Shown piece by piece: positions 8,236-13,830 of a DNA stretch of 13,830 bases. The DNA lies in NCBI GenBank assembly GCA_049296695.1, contig JBAQSX010000169.1, forward strand, positions 1 to 13,830, given 5' to 3'. Positions within the stretch are counted from its first letter, which is position 1. Each line of letters starts with the position of its first letter. The DNA comes from UBA10906 sp049296695 (GTDB lineage Bacteria > Pseudomonadota > Gammaproteobacteria > Methylococcales > Methylomonadaceae). The notes beneath the pieces were generated by a model, which saw nothing but the letters and a program-made list of their open reading frames with translations, was not told the origin of the DNA and did no database searches. A program made the translations under genes and the position numbers.

Positions 8236-8271
8236 TACTGCTCATAGTTAAATGATTGATTGTGAGCAGTA
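8236..8271 (+). terminator. Inverted repeat downstream of copA
   Basis: TACTGCTCA (8236-8244) pairs with TGAGCAGTA (8263-8271) across an interior that adds a wobble and one more pair, leaving a 14-base loop. It begins 18 bases after the copA stop and separates copA from the next operon. There is no U-run, so this is a moderate-confidence terminator. Confidence 0.4.
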
Positions 8272-8289
8272 TGTGAATAAGAGTATGAT
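8260..8289 (+). promoter_or_regulatory. Candidate sigma-70 promoter for the VMAP-system operon
   Basis: TTGTGA (8260-8265) and TATGAT (8284-8289) are separated by 18 bp, and the first gene starts 38 bases further on. The -10 differs from consensus at one base; the -35 is weak. The -35 overlaps the inverted repeat after copA, so that repeat might instead act in regulating this promoter. Confidence 0.35.
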
Positions 8290-8327
8290 ACATTTTAGCT
8301 TTCAGTTACTAACAAAGAGGAATAAAA

Positions 8328-8648
8328 ATGGCAAGTGAATTAATTAAATTAGCAGATGGTACTAAAGTAGAAATTGAAATTCCTGACAATCAGGTTAAAG
8401 CAATTTCAAATAGAGGCGGCGTGGCTAGGAACGTAAATACAGCGATTGACGCAATTAAACCTCTTATTTTAAAAGCTTGTAAACCTATTTCTGAAATTTA
8501 TAAAGAGTTAGACAAGGAAATGACGATTGACCAAGTTGAATTAGAATTAGGTTTAGGCTTTGAAGCAGAAGGAGATTTATTTATTACCAAAGCAAAAGGT
8601 AATGCCAATCTCGTGGTAAAAGTAACAATAAAACCAAAACAAAATTAA
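8328..8648 (+). CDS. Trypco1-type protein (CU044_2847 family), trypsin-co-occurring small protein
   Basis: 106-residue soluble protein with no signal peptide or membrane segment. It fits the Trypco1 (trypsin-co-occurring domain 1, CU044_2847) family: an N-terminal beta hairpin with GTKVEIEIP, a central helix pair (IDAIKPLILKACKPISEIYKEL in effect, residues about 41-62), then VELELGLGFEAEGD and a final beta strand ending VKVTIKP. The family is known for sitting next to trypsin-like proteases in VMAP/STAND conflict systems, and here the next gene, 10 bases downstream, is such a protease. Its biochemical role is not established; a protease partner or regulator is a fair guess. AAGAGGAA just upstream of the ATG is the strongest ribosome site in this operon, making this the probable first gene. 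Confidence 0.82.
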   Translation: MASELIKLADGTKVEIEIPDNQVKAISNRGGVARNVNTAIDAIKPLILKACKPISEIYKELDKEMTIDQVELELGLGFEAEGDLFITKAKGNANLVVKVTIKPKQN

Positions 8649-8658
8649 TTGTCAGGCC

Positions 8659-10116
8659 ATGAGCAAGTTAGAAGATTCAATTGTTTTTATTACAAGTGCT
8701 GAAAGTAATGGAGCTTTTGGTACAGGATTTGTATTTTTAAAGCAAGATAATTACAGTTATATTTTAACTTGCGCTCATGTACTTGAAGATATAAACGCTA
8801 ATGAAATAGGAATTTCTAAAAAAATTAAATTAGAAGGGATAACAGAACATATAGAGGTTATCGCTTGCGGTTCAATTGAGACGATAGATTTAGCTGTTTT
8901 AAAAATAAAAAACTTACAAAATCCTGCTTTAACATTAATGAATTTAGGAAGAGAAGGACTAGAAATTAGTATAGCTGGGCTTTCAGATTTTGATGGTTTT
9001 AAACGTAAAAGAATAACATTAGATGGAACACTAGCAACCTCTCTCGATCTTACTTTAGAGGGAGGGAGTTACAATCAGGCATGGTATTTAAAAATGGATA
9101 CCATAGAAAAAGAACATGGCTTAGATGCTGGTTATAGCGGCTCTCCTGTAGTATTAAAAGATAGAAATATTGTTATTGCTGTAACCAGTAATCAAAGGCG
9201 CAGAAAAGATGAAGGTCAGTATGATGAATGTGAAAGAGGTTATGCAGTATCAATTAGTAATTTATTGAAAATATGGAAAGACATTCCAGATGAACTTAAA
9301 AAACGATTAAATGAAGATATTAAAATATATCCAGATTTATCAGATAAAAATTGTCAGTTATTAATTGAGGCATTAAAGAGTGATAAAAACAATTATTACA
9401 GTATTCAAGCGTGGTTAGCTTATTCTCATAAAGATTTTGAAAAGATTTACGTTAAAGAAAAATATGAAGCCATTGACTTGTACGATATAAATTCAACCAC
9501 AAAAGTTATTGATGATTTATTAGAAGAGGTTCGTAATAGGAATATCAGTTATGATAAATTAACTTTTGAATTTATTTTGCCACTAGAGTTATTTAATTAT
9601 CCGATTGACCAATGGCAAAATGAAGATAAAAAACCGATTGGTGCAATGTATCCTATTATAATCCGTTCTCAAGAAAGACTAATTCATAGAAAATTAAGAG
9701 ATTTTTGGAAAACTTTGCAACCTGAATTAGAAAATTTATCATCAGAAAAAATTGACTGGCTAGCAGAACCTCAAGAAGAAGAGGTATTAGATTTTAAATT
9801 GTCTGAAGAAGGATATGTTGGGTTTGCATTAGAGTTTGACCTTTCCAAAACAGATAAGAAGTTTTTATTTAATATGTTAAAAAATGGGGCAGTAATAGGA
9901 ATATGGGCTAATTCTTGTCAAGATTTTTCATGTATAAAACAAAACATTAACAAAGATTTATTTGAAAATAAACAATTAAAAGATATACCTCGCACTTTTT
10001 TATCAATTAGAAGAAAACTGAGATTATCTAAAAAATGTGACTATTATTTAACTTTATTTTGGGATGATAAAGAAAGAATTCCTCCTGATTTTAAATTAGA
10101 ACAACCTAAGAATTAA
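8659..10116 (+). CDS. Trypsin-like serine protease fused to VMAP-C domain
   Basis: 485 residues, no signal peptide, so presumably cytoplasmic. An S1-type protease domain covers about 5-205 with the complete triad: His40 in TCAHVLED, Asp77 in ETIDLAVLKI and Ser160 in GYSGSP. A small helical segment (about 226-295) may be an effector-associated or VMAP-middle domain; I cannot assign it firmly. The C-terminal part (about 300-475) fits VMAP-C (vWA-MoxR-associated protein, C-terminal): FEFILPLELFNYPIDQW, then YPIIIRSQERL and GAVIGIWANS. In the known ternary systems VMAP bridges a MoxR ATPase and a vWA protein, both encoded next. The protease is the likely effector, released when the complex senses an invader. 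It follows Trypco1 by 10 bases; the ribosome site is poor (CAGG only two bases from ATG), suggesting coupling to the gene before. Confidence 0.87.
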   Translation: MSKLEDSIVFITSAESNGAFGTGFVFLKQDNYSYILTCAHVLEDINANEIGISKKIKLEGITEHIEVIACGSIETIDLAVLKIKNLQNPALTLMNLGREGLEISIAGLSDFDGFKRKRITLDGTLATSLDLTLEGGSYNQAWYLKMDTIEKEHGLDAGYSGSPVVLKDRNIVIAVTSNQRRRKDEGQYDECERGYAVSISNLLKIWKDIPDELKKRLNEDIKIYPDLSDKNCQLLIEALKSDKNNYYSIQAWLAYSHKDFEKIYVKEKYEAIDLYDINSTTKVIDDLLEEVRNRNISYDKLTFEFILPLELFNYPIDQWQNEDKKPIGAMYPIIIRSQERLIHRKLRDFWKTLQPELENLSSEKIDWLAEPQEEEVLDFKLSEEGYVGFALEFDLSKTDKKFLFNMLKNGAVIGIWANSCQDFSCIKQNINKDLFENKQLKDIPRTFLSIRRKLRLSKKCDYYLTLFWDDKERIPPDFKLEQPKN

Positions 10117-10118
10117 TT

Positions 10119-11090
10119 ATGACAACACAAAACAATCCTAATTGGTACATTTACCAAGGTACAAACGCCCCTTACGAAGTTAAAGAATTTCCAAAGCCAC
10201 CACCTTGGCGAAATTTCAGCAAAGAAAAACAAAATAAAGATGAACGCGGCAGTTGTTATATTCCCAACCTACAAGATATAGAAATGGTCAATGCCGCGCT
10301 GTATTTACGTCGCCCTTTATTAGTGGAAGGAAAAGCAGGCGTAGGTAAAACTTCATTAGCTTATTCGGTTGCTCACGAATTGCAATTAGGGGATGTTTTA
10401 CGTTGGTCAATTACCACCCGGACGACATTAAAAGATGGCTTATATCACTACGATGCCATTGGACGTTTACAGGATAAATCGTTGCATGGTGATAAATCAT
10501 CTGAAATAAACGAATATTTACGTTTAGGCGCATTAGGCACTGCGTTTGCAAATGATAGCAATAAACCGCGTGTATTATTAATTGATGAAATTGATAAAAG
10601 TGATATAGATTTACCTAATGATTTATTGCATATTTTTGAAGAAAGCGAGTTTGAAATTCCTGAATTAATTCGATTAAAAGGTGAGCATCAAATTCGCCCC
10701 AGTGATAATGGCGACCCTATCATAATTAAAGATGGTAAAGTGCCTTGCACACAATTTCCATTGGTGATTATGACCAGTAACGGTGAACGTGAATTTCCAC
10801 CCGCATTTTTACGCCGTTGCTTGCGATTAGAAATACAACAAGCTGATAAAGATAAATTACAGCGTATTGTAGAATTACATTTTCATACCGATGAAAATTA
10901 TATTCAATATAAACAACAAATAGAAAGTTTGATTGATGAATTTATAAAAAAAATCAAAAGTAGCGATAGAACCGATTTGGCAAATGACCAATTATTAAAT
11001 GCCGTCTATTTAACATTAAGAAATATAAATGTATCTAGTGATAAAGAATCGCTTTTAGATTCACTTTGGAAATCTTTATCCAATTTGTAA
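10119..11090 (+). CDS. MoxR-type AAA+ ATPase of a VMAP ternary system
   Basis: 323 residues, soluble. The start region GTNAPYE and PKPPPWRNF is characteristic of MoxR ATPases encoded with VMAP and SAV_2336 proteins. Walker A is GKAGVGKTS (71-79), Walker B VLLIDE (152-157), sensor 1 MTSNGE around Asn221, and arginine-finger candidates Arg232-Arg233. The segment ITTRTTLKDGLYHYDAIGRL (99-118) is also typical of this subgroup. MoxR ATPases act as chaperone-like remodelers paired with vWA proteins; here the vWA partner is the next gene and the VMAP partner ends two bases before. Only a weak TAAG-like ribosome site precedes the ATG, consistent with coupled translation. All ATPase motifs appear intact. 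Confidence 0.9.
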   Translation: MTTQNNPNWYIYQGTNAPYEVKEFPKPPPWRNFSKEKQNKDERGSCYIPNLQDIEMVNAALYLRRPLLVEGKAGVGKTSLAYSVAHELQLGDVLRWSITTRTTLKDGLYHYDAIGRLQDKSLHGDKSSEINEYLRLGALGTAFANDSNKPRVLLIDEIDKSDIDLPNDLLHIFEESEFEIPELIRLKGEHQIRPSDNGDPIIIKDGKVPCTQFPLVIMTSNGEREFPPAFLRRCLRLEIQQADKDKLQRIVELHFHTDENYIQYKQQIESLIDEFIKKIKSSDRTDLANDQLLNAVYLTLRNINVSSDKESLLDSLWKSLSNL

Positions 11091-11112
11091 AGACACAATA
11101 TTTCGTCTTTAC
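11087..11112 (+). promoter_or_regulatory. Hairpin spanning the MoxR stop codon, GTAAAGAC/GTCTTTAC
   Basis: GTAAAGAC (11087-11094) and GTCTTTAC (11105-11112) are perfect complements around a 10-base loop. The stem overlaps the MoxR stop and lies 19 bases before the vWA gene start. It looks like a degraded copy of the dispersed palindromes related to GTAGAGACGC that I recall from other genomes. It might attenuate the downstream gene or be an RNA processing site. Confidence 0.4.
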
Positions 11113-11131
11113 ATTCATGCCATAAATCAAT

Positions 11132-13741
11132 ATGCAAAAATCAATCAGCCAATTAATTACTGTTTTAAATAAAGTAGAACTTTATCCCGATTCACGAGAA
11201 TTGGCTGATATACTTTGGTTGGCTTTGCAAATTGATATTCCTGTCATTCAAAATAAATCTGATATTAATAATGAAGAATTTCTTGCTAAACAAGAAGATA
11301 ATAATAAACCGTCATTAGAAAATAAAGAACCTCCTAAAAAGCCCCCAGAAAAACCAGCAGAAAAACCAGCAGAAAAACAATCTATTACTCAAACACAACA
11401 AACAAAATCTTCTCTTTTTGCTAACCAAAAAGATAGTGGTATTAATCCTAACGGAATTAAAGGACAGGCTTTTAGAACACCCGCACTATCGCTATTGCAT
11501 AATGCCTTAGCATTTAACCGCGCTTTTCGTCCCTTGCGTAAAACAGTCGCTTCTCGTTTTCATACTGAATTAGCAATAGAAGAAACCGTACACTATATTG
11601 CCGAAACGCAATTATTTCTACCGATTTTAAAAGGTAAAGCGCAACGCTGGTTAGAATTGGTAATTATTATTGATGATGCTATTTCAATGCAGATTTGGCA
11701 ACCGTTATTAAAAGAATTTCGCCGTTTATTAGAATTACAAGGTACATTTGCAAAAATTCATTTTTATCAATTAAACACCGAAAATGAAATAGCGCGAGTA
11801 TTAAAAAATAAGCGTGAGATAAAGAATTTTGAAATCACCAATCCGCAACAACCGCGTTTAATTTTGGTATTCAGTGATTGTGTGGCAAAAGCTTGGCATA
11901 GCAATCAGGGGGTGTTTGGCTTATTGCAACAGTGGAGTCGCAAACATCCTGTTGGCATTATGCAAATGTTGCCGTTTCGTTTATGGAAAGGCACGGCATT
12001 AGGTTACGGCGAGGAAGCACGATTCACCGCCGCTTTACCATTAGCGTTGAATCAAGCTTTAAATCTTGATAGGCAAGATTTTTGGTTTATAGATGACACA
12101 AGCGCGTTAGAAAAAGGTTTTAAAATTCCAGTTTTAACGCTAGAGCCTGAGATTGTGAAAACGTGGGCAAAATTGATGTTAGGAAAACAAGACAGTCGGT
12201 TGAAAGGCGTGGTGTTTGACAATCCAGCCGCTTTGATTCCGCCTTTAGAAGCCACATCAGAAAAACCAGCTATTGAAATTACCGCTGAACAACGGCTGAA
12301 ACAATTCAAAAGTTTTGCTTCGCCCACTGCGCAGAAATTAGCGGCGTATTTAGCGGCTGTGCCGTTGGATTTGTCGGTGATGAATGTGGTGCAAAAGTTG
12401 ATGTTGCCGCAGTCTAGCCAAGTGCATTTAGCGGAGGTGTTTTTAGGGGGATTATTGAAGCGTGTGCCGCATCATGCGTGGCTGGAATATGAGTTTCATG
12501 CGGGTGTGCGGGAGTTGTTGTTAGATTCGGTGATTGTGGCGGATGCGGTTTTTGTGTTGACGCGGGTTTCTGATTTTGTGGAGCAGCGGTTTGGGCAGAG
12601 TTTGGATTTTTTGGCGTTGTTGGCGAATCCGAATGTGACCGATGGGATTGAGTTGAATGAGAGTACGCGACCTTTTGCGGAAGTGGGGGCGAAGATTTTA
12701 AAGAGGTTGGGTGGGGAGTATGAGAAGTTAGCCAGTTACTTAGAGGAAGGGCAAAAAACAACTGAATTTATAACAATTACTAAGCATCAAGCATTAAAAA
12801 ATTTGGTTGCAGTGTTAAGAAAATATACGTTTAAAAAATATTCTACACAGATGACTAAAAAACTTTTTGTTGGCAGCTTATCTTGGAATTTAAATTGGGA
12901 AGAGTTAAAAGAGATTTTTTCAGTTTTTGGAGAAGTTACTTATATCAAAATTGTAAGGGATAGGGAAACAGAGCGATCTAAAGGATTTGGATTTGTAGAA
13001 TTTGCTAACGAATTCGACTCAGTAAGGGCAAAGTTTACTCTTGATGGTACAGAAATTGACGGAAGAGCAATTAAAGTCGATTTTGCTTTTGATTATAGAG
13101 TTAAACTCGATGTTAGTCGCCTGCCCAAATCAACCACTGCATTAATTGGACGCAAAACAGAATTAGCGCAACTCACCGAAGCTTTTACTAATCGTAACAA
13201 ACGACTTGCAATCATTGTCGCCTCTGGCGGTATTGGTAAATCCGCTTTAACCGATGAATGGCTACGACAAATTGCCCAAGAAAATTATTACGGCAAAACC
13301 TGTGTGTTTGGTTGGTCGTTTTATTCGCAAGGTTCTCATAATACGTTTACCAATTCGCAGGCGTTTTTCAGCGAGGTGTTGCCATTTTTAGGAGTAGCAG
13401 AAATTCCCAAAGATGAAATTGAAAAAGCGCGGTTATTAGCGCGATGTTTACAAGAACAGCCGTGTTTGCTGATTCTCGATGGTTTAGAGCCGTTGCAATA
13501 TGCTGAAAATCTACAATCCATGAATGGCGAATTGCAAGACATTGCTTTAAAAGAGTTTATTATTTGTTTTAGGCAAATAGCGAGTAAAAGTTTTGTTTTG
13601 ATTTCTTCTCGTCAACCATTGGTAGAATTGAATCGCTGGCAGGCAGAGCATTATTTGTTACTAGATTTGAAAACTTTATCACATGATGAGCTTTCTTCTT
13701 CAACCAGCAACTGTGTTAAAAGTCAAAGTTATTTGGCGTAG
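11132..13741 (+). CDS. SAV_2336-type vWA protein with internal RRM and STAND NTPase, 3' end truncated by an IS110 element
   Basis: 869 residues as read, C-terminus not native. The N-terminal helix has ELADILWLA, typical of SAV_2336 proteins. A Lys/Pro-rich linker (about 65-83, tandem EKPA) follows. A vWA-like domain (about 113-350) starts FRTPALSLLHNALAFNRAFRPL in effect; its metal-site region reads IIDDAISM (179-186), so the usual DxSxS is only partly kept. Residues about 385-570 are helical and unassigned. An RRM occupies about 576-652, with RNP2-like LFVGSL (578-583) and perfect RNP1 KGFGFVEF (617-624). A STAND/NACHT-like NTPase follows from about 670: GRKTEL, Walker A GGIGKSAL (699-706), Walker B CLLILDG (778-784), LISSRQ (823-828). 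Homologues continue with a winged helix and repeats. Here the frame ends in an unrelated tail after LSHDE (849-853), where an IS110-type element lies. No clear ribosome site is seen before the ATG. Confidence 0.85.
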   Translation: MQKSISQLITVLNKVELYPDSRELADILWLALQIDIPVIQNKSDINNEEFLAKQEDNNKPSLENKEPPKKPPEKPAEKPAEKQSITQTQQTKSSLFANQKDSGINPNGIKGQAFRTPALSLLHNALAFNRAFRPLRKTVASRFHTELAIEETVHYIAETQLFLPILKGKAQRWLELVIIIDDAISMQIWQPLLKEFRRLLELQGTFAKIHFYQLNTENEIARVLKNKREIKNFEITNPQQPRLILVFSDCVAKAWHSNQGVFGLLQQWSRKHPVGIMQMLPFRLWKGTALGYGEEARFTAALPLALNQALNLDRQDFWFIDDTSALEKGFKIPVLTLEPEIVKTWAKLMLGKQDSRLKGVVFDNPAALIPPLEATSEKPAIEITAEQRLKQFKSFASPTAQKLAAYLAAVPLDLSVMNVVQKLMLPQSSQVHLAEVFLGGLLKRVPHHAWLEYEFHAGVRELLLDSVIVADAVFVLTRVSDFVEQRFGQSLDFLALLANPNVTDGIELNESTRPFAEVGAKILKRLGGEYEKLASYLEEGQKTTEFITITKHQALKNLVAVLRKYTFKKYSTQMTKKLFVGSLSWNLNWEELKEIFSVFGEVTYIKIVRDRETERSKGFGFVEFANEFDSVRAKFTLDGTEIDGRAIKVDFAFDYRVKLDVSRLPKSTTALIGRKTELAQLTEAFTNRNKRLAIIVASGGIGKSALTDEWLRQIAQENYYGKTCVFGWSFYSQGSHNTFTNSQAFFSEVLPFLGVAEIPKDEIEKARLLARCLQEQPCLLILDGLEPLQYAENLQSMNGELQDIALKEFIICFRQIASKSFVLISSRQPLVELNRWQAEHYLLLDLKTLSHDELSSSTSNCVKSQSYLA

Positions 13742-13830
13742 TTTATATCCCATTCACAATCTTTTTTAGTAATGGAGTTTAAAATAACCAATAACTTTCT
13801 CATGCAAGCGGTAATAGCTAACTTTTTAGC
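13695..13830 (-). mobile_element. IS110-family insertion sequence, one end only (boundary approximate)
   Basis: The minus strand from the window edge encodes the end of an IS110-family transposase, and the plus-strand NTPase gene loses its family-like sequence at about 13690-13729. The junction lies within this interval but cannot be fixed, since IS110 elements lack conventional terminal inverted repeats and target duplications. At most about 40 bases separate the transposase stop from the junction, so the long non-coding end (the bridge-RNA end) would be on the far side, as in the IS110 rather than the IS1111 subgroup. Confidence 0.65.
13729..13830 (-). CDS. IS110-family transposase, C-terminal fragment (runs off the window)
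   Basis: The last 33 residues and stop codon (TAA at 13731-13729) of a minus-strand gene that continues past the window. The stretch AITACMRKLLVILNSI, followed shortly by a Trp, is the highly conserved end of IS110-family (DEDD plus Ser) transposases, where ACMRKLL-x2-LN is diagnostic. The catalytic parts lie outside the window, so whether the element is intact is unknown. It runs head-on against the vWA-RRM-NTPase gene. Confidence 0.78.
   Translation of the reverse strand, partial: AKKLAITACMRKLLVILNSITKKDCEWDINYAK

Noticed and set aside
12414..12761. Long antisense open frame (115 residues, Pro/Ser/Thr/His-rich)
   Set aside because: It lies inside the vWA gene and exists because the sense strand there is C-poor and G+T-rich; the product is low-complexity and has no ribosome site or family-like motif.
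13681..13779. Plus-strand alternative frame after LSHDE as a frameshifted continuation of the NTPase
   Set aside because: The alternative frame gives a short peptide without NTPase-family or repeat character and overlaps the minus-strand IS110 transposase end, so insertion explains the break better than a frameshift.

Overview
The window looks like a chromosomal segment of an AT-rich gammaproteobacterium. Large filamentous sulfur bacteria (Beggiatoa/Thiothrix-like, order Thiotrichales) are the best guess, from the TTA/ATT/GAA-rich codon use, the abundant c-di-GMP and histidine-kinase signalling, the small palindromic intergenic repeats and the VMAP/STAND-type conflict genes. The taxonomic call is inference; no rRNA or tRNA gene is present to anchor it.

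Left part (1-2640): a SulP-family anion transporter with a C-terminal STAS domain on the minus strand is divergent from a small plus-strand CopZ-like copper chaperone. Each gene is followed by a perfect 13-bp hairpin. The divergent intergenic region carries four TTAA half-sites spaced exactly 11 bp apart, like an OmpR/PhoB-family binding site. The 363-bp gap after copZ is filled by a nested palindromic repeat cluster built on GGGCAAAT/ATTTGCCC.

Middle part (2650-8217, plus strand): a REC-PAS-GGDEF-EAL response regulator overlaps by one base a membrane histidine kinase whose N-terminus resembles the copper-binding ethylene-receptor domain. A Cu(+)-exporting P1B ATPase (CopA) follows. A copper chaperone, a kinase with a potential Cu(I) site and a copper ATPase thus sit together. 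The kinase probably feeds the c-di-GMP regulator, whose EAL half has lost key catalytic residues and whose GGDEF half looks intact.

Right part (8328-13830, plus strand): four closely spaced genes form a recognisable VMAP-type ternary conflict system: a small Trypco1 protein, a trypsin-like protease fused to a VMAP-C domain, a MoxR-type AAA+ ATPase, and a SAV_2336-type vWA protein. The last gene is unusual: an RNA-recognition motif sits between the vWA region and a STAND/NACHT-like P-loop NTPase. Its reading frame is cut after the NTPase core, because the window edge holds, on the minus strand, the C-terminus of an IS110-family transposase. The system therefore appears disrupted by a mobile element, or lost its sensor repeats, in this strain.
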